A stretch of 64,000 bases of DNA from Haliotis asinina (taxonomy: Eukaryota; Mollusca; Gastropoda; Lepetellida; Haliotidae), in the NCBI RefSeq assembly GCF_037392515.1, contig NC_090280.1, positions 26,293,118 to 26,357,117 of the forward strand, given 5' to 3'. Below the pieces are notes generated by a model that was given only the letters and a program-made list of their open reading frames with translations, ran no database searches and was not told the DNA's origin. The number at the start of each line of letters is the position of its first letter. Within the stretch, counting starts at the first letter, position 1. Positions 56,397 to 64,000 of the stretch are shown here, in pieces. The position numbers were made by a program, and so were the translations under genes.

Positions 56397-57653
56397 ATGT
56401 ACGGTAGAAAATTAGATCCTTTCAGAAAATTGAGAGAGCCATTAGGTGCCAGAGCCGTGCGACAGTCGGTGACCATCACCAACAATCCCAGCAAGATAGA
56501 CCAGAACCAAACTCTGCTGGTTAGATTTCCAAACCTTGGTGAGAATGACCTCATTGTACCAGGCACTGTTCGACTGGCGTTCAATATCACGTTGACCTCC
56601 GACAACGACAAACGCGAGCTAGTGCGGAACGTGGGTCGAGCTATCATCAAGAAAACGACCGTCAAGATCAGCGGTAACGAGGTACTGAGCATCGACGACA
56701 GCGACGTGTTTCACTGCTACAAGGATCTCTGGAAAAGCGAGAGAGAACGAGTCAATGATGTGTACCAGGGTATCAGCAAATCAACCCGGGCGCGTATAGG
56801 GTATGTCTTCACGACAGACCAGCAAGACAAGCTATCAGACGGTGAAAAGGCCATCGCTCTAGCATACGGGAATCGATTCTGCGTGCCGCTCGACTTCGAG
56901 TTGCTCACGGGGCACGCGCCGTTTTACCAGGCCGCGCTGGGTGATAGGCTAGAATACGAGCTCACGTTTAACGACTATAGCAAAGTAGTGCGTACGCCGA
57001 ACGGTGATGAGGCCAGTTATGCCATAGACAACATCTCTCTGGAGTTCGACATGGTCACTAGCCCGGAGCTGGCCAGGCAGGTTCGAAGTCAGTACTCTGG
57101 GAAGATGGCTATCCTGTACGATCGCGTACTGAGGCATAGATCAGTCGTGCGAGACAAGAGCGACACTGTGTGGAATATCAACCTGAACGTGCCGGCGCGA
57201 TCGATGAAAGGTATCCTGGTCGTCCCCGTGGAGGATTACGATCCATTCCGGAGGGACAGCGAGAAGTTTTTCAACCCCGAGATTGAAAAGGTGGAAGTGA
57301 CCATCGAGGGCGTGCCCAACCAGCTGTTCAGTCATGGTATGAGACCACACCAGCAGTGGGATGAGATAAAAAAGCTACCAGTGGGGGGCTACATAACAAA
57401 GGACCTGGACCTAGGCTCTGTGCAGATCGGTGAATACCTGACCACCAAGTACGCCCTATGGTTGGACATGCGATCCACGGATGATGATAAACTGCACGGT
57501 AGCGGGCGTCGTATAGATAACGGCAGCGAAGGGATAACCATCCAGATTAATAAGAAGGCTCAAACCGCTGGTAAGTTGAAATTATATCTGTACGTTATTA
57601 TGGACGCGCAACTTAATATAGACAATGGGAGATTCGTGCAAGCCATCTATTGA
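56397..57653 (+). CDS. Polinton major capsid protein (double jelly-roll)
   Basis: 418 residues. The order of blocks fits Polinton/adintovirus-type major capsid proteins: a basic N-terminus, FPNLGENDLIVPGTVRLAF early strand, KISGNEVLSIDD, then VPLDFELLTGHAPFYQAALG and LEYELTFNDY at the junction of the first jelly-roll, and KLYLYVIMDAQLNID close to the C-terminus. Proteins of this fold trimerise into the hexon-like capsomers of the shell. Its 3' end overlaps the ATPase gene by 29 bases. Confidence 0.8.
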   Translation: MYGRKLDPFRKLREPLGARAVRQSVTITNNPSKIDQNQTLLVRFPNLGENDLIVPGTVRLAFNITLTSDNDKRELVRNVGRAIIKKTTVKISGNEVLSIDDSDVFHCYKDLWKSERERVNDVYQGISKSTRARIGYVFTTDQQDKLSDGEKAIALAYGNRFCVPLDFELLTGHAPFYQAALGDRLEYELTFNDYSKVVRTPNGDEASYAIDNISLEFDMVTSPELARQVRSQYSGKMAILYDRVLRHRSVVRDKSDTVWNINLNVPARSMKGILVVPVEDYDPFRRDSEKFFNPEIEKVEVTIEGVPNQLFSHGMRPHQQWDEIKKLPVGGYITKDLDLGSVQIGEYLTTKYALWLDMRSTDDDKLHGSGRRIDNGSEGITIQINKKAQTAGKLKLYLYVIMDAQLNIDNGRFVQAIY

Positions 57654-58281
57654 GGGGGGGACACCCCCCCACACCCCCCGAGGGTACCCACCACTACCCA
57701 CTGACCCACACTGCGCTATCATATGCGGGCAGACTGGCTGTGGTAAGACCGTTTTCGTGTTGGATATGTTGGAGGGTTACTACAAGGATGTGTTCGATAA
57801 CATCGTTATCATGTGCCCTACTCTGAGCATGAATAAAACGTACGCGCGACCTTGGGTGATGACGGACCCGGATGTACACAAAATCGACCCTGGAACACGC
57901 CTGCAGGACTGGTTGAAAGCTCTTCACGAGAAATTTAAAGGGGAACCGACGCTGTTCATACTGGACGACTGCAGCGCTAATCGCGAGATAACAAAAAAGA
58001 GAGACATGCTATCGTACCTGGCCTTCTCCGGCCGGCATGCAAATCACAGCGTCTGGGTGCTAACGCAGAAGTTCAACTCGGTGTTGAAAGACCTCAGGGA
58101 GCAGACGCGATGGGTGGCCTTATTTCACTGCAAGGACAGGGATTCGTTTGAGGAGTGTTTGAGAGAGAACGATGTGATGAGTAAATTAGAACGGGAACGG
58201 GTGAAGAAACAGCTCGCTGAAACTAAACATGCTAAGCTCGTTCTAAAAACCGACCAACCAGTAGCATATATAGTTTGCTAA
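57625..58281 (+). CDS. Polinton packaging ATPase (FtsK/HerA, A32-like)
   Basis: 218 residues. Walker A CGQTGCGKT-type motif (IICGQTGCGKTVFVLDML) near residue 35, Walker B LFILDDC near residue 110, and the downstream SGRHANHSVWVLTQ block with a conserved Gln are those of the genome-packaging ATPase found in Polintons and large DNA viruses. Small and single-domain, as is usual. Start overlaps the capsid gene, implying coupled expression. Confidence 0.9.
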   Translation: MGDSCKPSIEGGTPPHTPRGYPPLPTDPHCAIICGQTGCGKTVFVLDMLEGYYKDVFDNIVIMCPTLSMNKTYARPWVMTDPDVHKIDPGTRLQDWLKALHEKFKGEPTLFILDDCSANREITKKRDMLSYLAFSGRHANHSVWVLTQKFNSVLKDLREQTRWVALFHCKDRDSFEECLRENDVMSKLERERVKKQLAETKHAKLVLKTDQPVAYIVC

Positions 58282-58355
58282 GCAAAGCTAAGTAAAAGCT
58301 AAGCAAAGCTAAGCAAAGCTAAGCAAAGCTAAGCAAAGCTAAGCAAAGCTAAGCA
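58278..58355. repeat. 10-bp iterons (AAGCAAAGCT)
   Basis: About eight copies of AAGCTAAGCA/AAGCAAAGCT in direct tandem, starting at the ATPase stop codon. Could be a simple expansion or a binding-site array; the position between genes is noted without claiming function. Confidence 0.9.
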
Positions 58356-58362
58356 TATAGCT

Positions 58363-59019
58363 ATGATATTTGAAGTATTTGTCGTGTGCAACTTAACTTT
58401 CATTTCTCTGTGTTTTGCCTGTATCGGGTATTATATAGTTAAAACTAAATCTTACTTGTTATATTATAAGATGGAGTGTGAGGAATTGCTCGAACAATTG
58501 TCGCCCGCAGGCCCCACTGATGACAAGCGAGAGAAACTGGTGGCGTTGGCTGTTGGCGGCAAAGCAAAACATTACTTTGGAGACTACACCCCGGATAAAA
58601 TTAACAAAATGTCAGCCGAAGAAATCGATAAGCTGTACGCTAGATACGAGTCCCGGCTCGGAGCAGAAATGACAAAGACAATAGGATCGGCTATGACCCA
58701 GATATACACCGGTATTGTATCACAATTCCTTCCCATTCCACCAGAGCGCCGACTTTACCTGTGGGAGGACCTAGATAAAGACCCTTTTATCGAACACGCC
58801 GTGAGCTCTATCAGCTGCGGGCTGTACCACAAATATGGTATGTTGTTGGCTCCAGTGACGGCGGCGATTATCACGGCAAAACATTGCCAATTTGAGAGAA
58901 AGAATAATAATAATAGTATAGATGTCCGAGGTGACGGAACCAGTGACGGTGGAAACCCCAGTGGAGGAGACCCCTTCAGTGGAGGTACCTCCAACAGTAA
59001 CCAGACAGAAGAATCCTAA
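58363..59019 (+). CDS. Polinton small protein, unknown role
   Basis: 218 residues from 58363, or 182 from the ATG at 58471 (MECEELLEQL). The long form begins with a hydrophobic stretch (VVCNLTFISLCFACIGYYIV) that could be a membrane anchor. The middle has a helical block KMSAEEIDKLYARYESRLGA followed by FLPIPPERRLYLWEDLDKDP. The C-terminus is Gly/Asn/Ser-rich. The last 98 bases overlap the next gene in another frame. Confidence 0.6.
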   Translation: MIFEVFVVCNLTFISLCFACIGYYIVKTKSYLLYYKMECEELLEQLSPAGPTDDKREKLVALAVGGKAKHYFGDYTPDKINKMSAEEIDKLYARYESRLGAEMTKTIGSAMTQIYTGIVSQFLPIPPERRLYLWEDLDKDPFIEHAVSSISCGLYHKYGMLLAPVTAAIITAKHCQFERKNNNNSIDVRGDGTSDGGNPSGGDPFSGGTSNSNQTEES

Positions 59020-59218
59020 GAGAGTAGCTGCCGGTAAAAAACGGTGGTGTAACCAACATAAAGTGACCAACCCAACCCGACTGTTGTTGGTTGTAGGCGT
59101 AACTGCTGCCGTGGTTATAACATGGTTATACACCTCCCACAGTGAGCCACAACCCAACAGTGAGAACAGTGAGGGTATGGGGGTATCCCCCATGGTAGAC
59201 CCGCATATCATGTTATAA
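58922..59218 (+). CDS. Polinton small membrane protein
   Basis: 98 residues: a Val/Pro/Glu/Thr-rich N-terminus, a basic stretch (KNPKRVAAGKKRW), one clear transmembrane segment (LLLVVGVTAAVVITWLY) and a polar tail. Positive residues before the segment suggest the N-terminus faces the cytosol or virion interior. Overlaps the preceding gene. Confidence 0.55.
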   Translation: MSEVTEPVTVETPVEETPSVEVPPTVTRQKNPKRVAAGKKRWCNQHKVTNPTRLLLVVGVTAAVVITWLYTSHSEPQPNSENSEGMGVSPMVDPHIML

Positions 59219-59245
59219 TTTAAAATATTTTATATCATATACATA

Positions 59246-59473
59246 ATGTCTGAGGGGAAAACGTTCGTCAACGACGCATACCACGCCACAGTGGTAGCCA
59301 GTCTAGCAGTAGGGTACGCTCGGTTGACTAAAATGGTGCTTAAACAACCAACTATCAAGCTAGATTTCAACCTGCAGGATATGGGTATGCTCATAATGAA
59401 CCTTGGTATGGCGATGGCCACAAAAGACATCCTAGTAAAACAAGGGATCATACCTGATAATATAATGAAATAA
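59246..59473 (+). CDS. Polinton small protein, unknown role
   Basis: 75 residues, amphipathic and partly hydrophobic (ASLAVGYARL, MGMLIMNLGMAMATKDIL). AT-rich spacer with a TATATCATATA run just before the ATG. Unknown family. Confidence 0.5.
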   Translation: MSEGKTFVNDAYHATVVASLAVGYARLTKMVLKQPTIKLDFNLQDMGMLIMNLGMAMATKDILVKQGIIPDNIMK

Positions 59474-59481
59474 ATATAGGG

Positions 59482-59907
59482 ATGGCCACGATAGCTATGA
59501 TGGTTGGTGGGGCGTTAGTGAATGCCCTGGCATTTTCCGGGAGTAATTTCCTCTTCTCGAAACTACGAGATGATCACGCGGCTGAAATACAGGAAGAAAG
59601 GAAGCGACACGATCTCGCTACTGAGAAATTACAAAGAGCACAGGCCGAGTACGTTAAAAAACGCCTCCAGAGGATCGATTTTATTAACGAACAACTCAAG
59701 CGTGAAAACCATGCCATTAAAACATTCTACGATGTCGATGAAGGAATGAAAGAATACTACCTACTAACTGGTAAACGATTGGAAGCGCTCAATAAACCCA
59801 CACTCGCTCAGTACTACACACCATCCAAGGGACAAATGAATCGTGAACTGGGCTTCATAGTGTTTGGTATAGCAGCTACTGCGTTGGTTGCTAAGCAATT
59901 AAACTAA
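59482..59907 (+). CDS. Polinton coiled-coil membrane protein
   Basis: 141 residues: a hydrophobic start (MMVGGALVNALAFSGSNFLF), a charged helix of about 50 residues (Lys/Glu/Arg/Gln-rich), and a second hydrophobic segment at the end (LGFIVFGIAATALVAKQL). Likely a two-pass membrane protein. Eight bases after the preceding gene. Confidence 0.55.
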   Translation: MATIAMMVGGALVNALAFSGSNFLFSKLRDDHAAEIQEERKRHDLATEKLQRAQAEYVKKRLQRIDFINEQLKRENHAIKTFYDVDEGMKEYYLLTGKRLEALNKPTLAQYYTPSKGQMNRELGFIVFGIAATALVAKQLN

Positions 59908-59926
59908 AATACCTATATAAGTAAAC

Positions 59927-60190
59927 ATGAGACCCGCTCCATACCGATGCGAATATATACTTATGGGGAAGACCGAGGCTTGTGGTAGGAAATGCAGGAA
60001 TCAGGGGTTCTGTTGTTTCCATATGGGAAGTCCTAACTACATGTGTTCTGTGTGTGGTATCGGGGTTAAAGGACACTACTGTCTATGTAAAGCTCACGGA
60101 GCGAACGTAGTCAGACATCAACTCATATACGAGAATAAAAAAGGCTACATAAAAGAACGTAGGCGACTGCTCAAGATAGACTCCAATTAG
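59927..60190 (+). CDS. Polinton Cys-rich putative zinc-binding protein
   Basis: 87 residues with about ten Cys and several His arranged as C-x8-CGRKC-x5-CCFH, then CSVCGIGVKGHYCLCKAH. This spacing suggests one or two zinc-binding knuckles. Basic C-terminus (KKGYIKERRRLLK). Could bind nucleic acid. No exact family recognised. Confidence 0.55.
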   Translation: MRPAPYRCEYILMGKTEACGRKCRNQGFCCFHMGSPNYMCSVCGIGVKGHYCLCKAHGANVVRHQLIYENKKGYIKERRRLLKIDSN

Positions 60191-60237
60191 AGATTGGTTC
60201 TCTTAGGTGTAAACATGTCTACTGTACATTCTTGAAT

Positions 60238-60453
60238 ATGGAAGCCTATCTTACGGTAAAACAATTAAAAGCTATAGCAAAACAGCTTGGATGCCGGCGT
60301 TATTCAAACCTGGGGAGAGCCGGGTTAATCGAATTGTTATCAAATAACCAAACACTGATCGATGCCTACATAGATTCACACAAGCTGTTGGAAGACTTAC
60401 GAGAATTGTGGCCAACAAACCGAGTTTGGTTAATAAGTGATTACAAGAAATAA
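60238..60453 (+). CDS. Polinton stand-alone SAP-like protein
   Basis: 71 residues from ATG 60238. LTVKQLKAIAKQLGCRRYSN and GLIELLSN match the SAP-like DNA-binding repeats at the N-terminus of the polymerase that follows. The DNA just upstream (TTCTCTTAGGTGTAAACA) is repeated just before the polymerase start, so a promoter-plus-SAP module seems to have been duplicated. Confidence 0.55.
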   Translation: MEAYLTVKQLKAIAKQLGCRRYSNLGRAGLIELLSNNQTLIDAYIDSHKLLEDLRELWPTNRVWLISDYKK

Positions 60454-60512
60454 AATATTTTTTATCAAGAGTGGAGGAGTTACCTCCCCTTACTGTGAAC
60501 CAATTAGACATT

Positions 60513-60534
60513 AGTTCTCTTAGGTGTAAACACA
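60513..60534 (+). promoter_or_regulatory. Repeated leader TTCTCTTAGGTGTAAACA
   Basis: The 18-base word occurs at about 60198-60215 and 60515-60532, each time just before an SAP-encoding gene. Probably a promoter or leader element that was copied with the gene. Confidence 0.4.
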
Positions 60535-63500
60535 ATGACTACTGTGCGCGAGCTCAAGAGGGTCGCAAAACAGAGAGGTGTTATCGGGTATTCTAGAATG
60601 CGGAAGCCAGCATTGTTGAGATTACTAGGTTTAGAAGTCCCTCCTACAGTAAAACAGTTAAAAGCTCAAGCGAAACAGCTTGGATACACGGGTTATTCAA
60701 AATTGGGGAAAGCCGGGTTAACTGCATTGTTATCACATACCCCCGTAGCACGTCCCACTGTAAAACAACTGAAAACCGAGGCACACGATTTGGGTTTAGG
60801 CGGGTATTCCCGTATGAGAAAACCACAGCTTGTAGAATTATTACGACAGAATAGAGCTATTGACCTACAGTTTGTGCGCACTGAGCACGCCGTAGGCAAT
60901 TATTTGAGAGGTTGGCGCATGCACATTGATAGAAACATAGACATTACAGATATTAAGCCTCTGATAGCTGATAAGGTCAACCAGGAACTAAATAATCTAG
61001 GAAGTATCAAGTTTCAGATCACAGTGAAAATGTCACTCGATAAGCAGGTTGGGAGTACCACTGAGTATGTTCAACCTTACTTCCGAGGCAAACAAGAGGT
61101 CGTCACACATGCAGAGACCATTGACACATCAATCGATAATAGTTTTCAGCAGATACGAGAATACCTAGAACGCTACACACACATGGGGTCCGGGTGGGTT
61201 GTAGATAAAATCGATAACGTCTATCTAGACATAGCTAAATACGTGCCGTTCAGAGGTGGGTCATACCTAGCCTTGCCTCCCTACTATAAGAACAAACAAG
61301 CCATAGTAAACGTTAAGAATAGAGGAAACGATTGCCTGAGGTTATCTATCAGGTCAGCCTTATTTCCAGCTGCCACTAATCCGAACAGGCCTTCTAATTA
61401 TCCACAGGACGATGGGCTCAACTGGGATGGTATAGATGAACCCACCCCAATATCCCAGATCACTAAAGTAGAAAAACAGAATAATCTGGCTATAAATGTT
61501 TTTGGACACGAAGGTAATACAACAATAATACACAGGGTCAGCCCGGTGAAGGATTGTCAAGTTATTAATTTATTCATGATTCAAAAAGGTGAAACGTATC
61601 ACTACACGTGGATAAAACATCTCAGCCGGTTGTTGCACGACCAGTCGAAACACGTTGGGGAAAAACACTTTTGTGTACGATGCCTACACTGTTTCAGTCG
61701 GGCCGATTTATTAGAATCCCACCTGGAGGATTGCCAAGGTGTTGGGCAGACGGCCATACGAGTCGACATGCCTAAGGAAGGTGAAAATATCCTAAAATTC
61801 GACAATCACAAGAATCAAATGTCTGTGCCTTATATTATATACGCCGACTTCGAAGCCTTAATTGTAGGGGAATCATCCACTAGTGGGAGTTTCACACACA
61901 AAACACAAGAGCATAAAGCCTGTTCGTTTGGATACATTGTCGTCCGTTGTGACGGGGAAACGAAAGCTCCGGTAGTGTATAGGGGTCCTGACGCGGCTGA
62001 AAGGTTTCTAAAGTGCTTGCAGGAGGAAGAAAAAATTATTAGGAATGCATTGTATAAAATCGCTCCAATGCGTATGACCAGAGCCGACAAGCTAGCTCAC
62101 ACCAGTAGCACTAACTGTCACGTGTGCGACTCACCACTTAACGGTGATTCGGTGAGAGATCACTGCCACATAACTGGTAAGTATAGAGGCGCCGCTCACA
62201 ACGCGTGCAACCTCAAGCTTAAAATCAATCCTAAGACAATAAACATCCCCGTTGTCTTTCACAACTTGAGAGGATACGACTCTCACTTGATCATGCAGGC
62301 CATCGCGAAAATCGATGGTAATATATCGTGCATCCCAAACAACATGGAGAGATACATCTCCTTCAGCTTAAACGGACTTAGGTTCATTGACTCGTTTCAA
62401 TTCCTCCTGTCGTCACTCGACAGTCTGGTCAAGGCCAACAATACCTTCCCTATCACCGATCGATACACAGACGCCGAGACTAGACACCTGCTCATGAGGA
62501 AGGGCGTATACCCATATGAGTACATGGATAGCTGGGCTAAGTTCACAGAGACCAGACTACCTCCTATCGACTGCTTTTATAGCAAGCTGAATGAGGCGTC
62601 AGTCTCACGAGACGATTACTCGCACGCGATTAACGTATGGAATAAACTGGGTTGTAAGAACCTGGGCGATTATCACGATCTGTACTTGAGGACAGATGTA
62701 CTGCTGTTAGCCGACGTGTTTGAAACGTTCAGGCGGACCTGTTTAAAGCAGTATAAACTCGACCCCGCATGGTATTACACCAGCCCAGGTCTGTCGTGGG
62801 ACGCCTTGCTTAGAAAGACCGGAGTTAATTTGGAATTGCTCACAGATTACGACATACACCTATTCATTGAGAAGGGCTTGCGAGGTGGGATTTCCATGGC
62901 ATCCAAGCGATACGCTAAAGCAAATAATCAATACGTGAAAGGTTACGATCCTAACAAACCAACCAATCACATTCTATACCTCGACGCAAACAACCTGTAC
63001 GGCTGGGCCATGAGCCAGTATCTACCTACAGGGGGATTCGAATGGGTACCAAACGTTGATGTTATGAGCATTGCACCAGATTCGAACAAAGGGTATATCC
63101 TCGAAGTTGACTTAGAGTATCCCAAGGCATTACACGCATCGCACAACAGCTATCCCCTTGCACCCGAACGTATGAAGGTTAACACAGACTGGATGTCTGA
63201 GTACCAACATAACTTGTCAGGTGGTCGTGTGGCGGACGTTGAAAAACTCGTGCCTAACTTAATGAATAAGACCAAGTACATAGTTCACTATCGCAACCTA
63301 CAGCTGTACCTGTCATTGGGTATGAGGCTGACCAAAATACACAGGGTGCTCATGTTCGACCAGAGCCCATGGATGGAGCCCTACATCAGAATGAACACAG
63401 ACCTACGAAAAAAAGCCACCAGTGATTTTGAGAAAAATCTCTACAAGCTCATGAACAACTCGGTGTTTGGTAAGACTATGGAAAACCTTAGGAAACGTGT

Positions 63501-64000
63501 AACCGTGAAACTGGTTAGATCTAGTGAGGAAGACAAGCTCAGGAAATTGATAGCCAGTCCGGCATTCAACCGTAATAAAATATTCACAGACGACCTAGTT
63601 GCCATACACATGAAGAAAAGCCACATAAAATTCAACCGACCTGTTTACGTTGGGATGAGTATCCTCGATTTATCCAAACACCTGATGTACGACTTTTACT
63701 ACAACGAGCTTAAGAAACAGTACGGCGACAGGTGCGAAGTGCTGTACACTGACACGGATTCCCTGCTGATGGAGATTCGAACCGAGGATATATACGAGGA
63801 TATGAAAAAACACATCGATTTATACGACACCAGCGACTATCCTAAGACCCATACCATGCACAGCACGGTAAATAAAAAGGTCCTAGGTAAGATGAAGGAC
63901 GAGTGTGCTGGCACGCCAATAGCTGAGTACATAGGTTTGAGACCTAAGATGTATTCCATATTGAAAGCCGACAATAGTGAGATCCGGAAGGCTAAGGGGG
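60535..64000 (+). CDS. Polinton protein-primed family B DNA polymerase (open at the window edge)
   Basis: About 1,155 residues in view with no stop before the edge. Three SAP-like repeats occupy residues 1-105 (each with V.[E/Q]LK..A...G..GYS.[M/L].K..L). A linker domain with Cys/His residues (CVRCLHCF) comes next. The 3'-5' exonuclease starts at YADFEAL (about residue 435), and an HNH/zinc-type insert (CHVCD ... DHCHITGKYRG) lies near 530-550. Polymerase motifs are LDANNLYGWAM (about 818) and YTDTDSLL (about 1070). The layout is that of Polinton pPolB, which replicates the element using a terminal protein as primer. Confidence 0.92.
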   Translation, partial: MTTVRELKRVAKQRGVIGYSRMRKPALLRLLGLEVPPTVKQLKAQAKQLGYTGYSKLGKAGLTALLSHTPVARPTVKQLKTEAHDLGLGGYSRMRKPQLVELLRQNRAIDLQFVRTEHAVGNYLRGWRMHIDRNIDITDIKPLIADKVNQELNNLGSIKFQITVKMSLDKQVGSTTEYVQPYFRGKQEVVTHAETIDTSIDNSFQQIREYLERYTHMGSGWVVDKIDNVYLDIAKYVPFRGGSYLALPPYYKNKQAIVNVKNRGNDCLRLSIRSALFPAATNPNRPSNYPQDDGLNWDGIDEPTPISQITKVEKQNNLAINVFGHEGNTTIIHRVSPVKDCQVINLFMIQKGETYHYTWIKHLSRLLHDQSKHVGEKHFCVRCLHCFSRADLLESHLEDCQGVGQTAIRVDMPKEGENILKFDNHKNQMSVPYIIYADFEALIVGESSTSGSFTHKTQEHKACSFGYIVVRCDGETKAPVVYRGPDAAERFLKCLQEEEKIIRNALYKIAPMRMTRADKLAHTSSTNCHVCDSPLNGDSVRDHCHITGKYRGAAHNACNLKLKINPKTINIPVVFHNLRGYDSHLIMQAIAKIDGNISCIPNNMERYISFSLNGLRFIDSFQFLLSSLDSLVKANNTFPITDRYTDAETRHLLMRKGVYPYEYMDSWAKFTETRLPPIDCFYSKLNEASVSRDDYSHAINVWNKLGCKNLGDYHDLYLRTDVLLLADVFETFRRTCLKQYKLDPAWYYTSPGLSWDALLRKTGVNLELLTDYDIHLFIEKGLRGGISMASKRYAKANNQYVKGYDPNKPTNHILYLDANNLYGWAMSQYLPTGGFEWVPNVDVMSIAPDSNKGYILEVDLEYPKALHASHNSYPLAPERMKVNTDWMSEYQHNLSGGRVADVEKLVPNLMNKTKYIVHYRNLQLYLSLGMRLTKIHRVLMFDQSPWMEPYIRMNTDLRKKATSDFEKNLYKLMNNSVFGKTMENLRKRVTVKLVRSSEEDKLRKLIASPAFNRNKIFTDDLVAIHMKKSHIKFNRPVYVGMSILDLSKHLMYDFYYNELKKQYGDRCEVLYTDTDSLLMEIRTEDIYEDMKKHIDLYDTSDYPKTHTMHSTVNKKVLGKMKDECAGTPIAEYIGLRPKMYSILKADNSEIRKAKG

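Larger units (their letters stand above)
50766..64000. mobile_element. Polinton/Maverick element, left end and core genes; continues past the window
   Basis: A virus-like DNA element of the Polinton (Maverick) family, treated here as an integrated copy. Family parts in view are a penton-like minor capsid gene, a major capsid gene, a packaging ATPase and a protein-primed family B DNA polymerase, plus about ten small genes. Base composition shifts to higher GC at the left boundary, and genes abut or overlap on both strands. The left limit (near AGTAGTATAGGGAATG at 50766) is inferred; a terminal inverted repeat cannot be tested because the right end is outside the window. No integrase or protease gene is seen within view. 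It looks whole as far as visible, with no obvious breaks in core genes, so it is probably a recent insertion. Confidence 0.88.

Noticed and set aside
1-64000. CRISPR arrays, bacterial operons or ribosomal RNA genes
   Set aside because: No regular spacer-repeat pattern, no bacterial gene style outside the virus-like element, and no rRNA signature words seen.

Overview
The window is metazoan nuclear DNA, most likely from a vetigastropod mollusc such as an abalone. The clues are long introns, about 35% GC by eye, many copies of a tRNA-derived SINE with a CACT-repeat tail of a type I associate with Haliotis genomes, Penelope-like, LINE and MITE debris, and a Polinton. The species is inferred from repeat style only.

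Region by region: 1-3.3 kb holds a GTGTGACAAG-type minisatellite and SINEs. 3.37-10.34 kb is a three-exon minus-strand gene for mitochondrial ribosomal protein L41. The exons join in phase, and intron 1 (5.3 kb) is filled with a Penelope-like 3' end and a 2.0-kb TTAA-flanked MITE. 10.3-23.5 kb is repeat-rich and without a host gene I can recognise: SINEs, a hairpin element, a second MITE copy interrupted by a CR1/L2-like LINE, and a tandem array of 171-181-bp units.

23.57-37.73 kb is one large plus-strand C2H2 zinc-finger gene. It has a 5.3-kb first exon, two tiny exons that look like a tandem exon duplication, and a 3.8-kb last exon with Gln-rich repeats and about ten fingers. All junctions are phase 0. 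The last exon shows several reading-frame breaks, either assembly indels or decay. 37.7-50.7 kb is mostly non-coding: a long inverted repeat just after the stop codon, minisatellites, SINEs, a 0.5-kb tandem duplication and two weak exon candidates.

From about 50.77 kb to the right edge lies a Polinton/Maverick element. It is more GC-rich and tightly packed on both strands, and it looks whole as far as it can be seen, with no obvious break in its core genes. Recognisable parts are a penton-like minor capsid protein, a double jelly-roll major capsid protein, a packaging ATPase and a protein-primed family B DNA polymerase with N-terminal SAP-like repeats. About ten further small genes are of unknown role. 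Its right end, and any integrase or protease gene, would lie beyond 64 kb.
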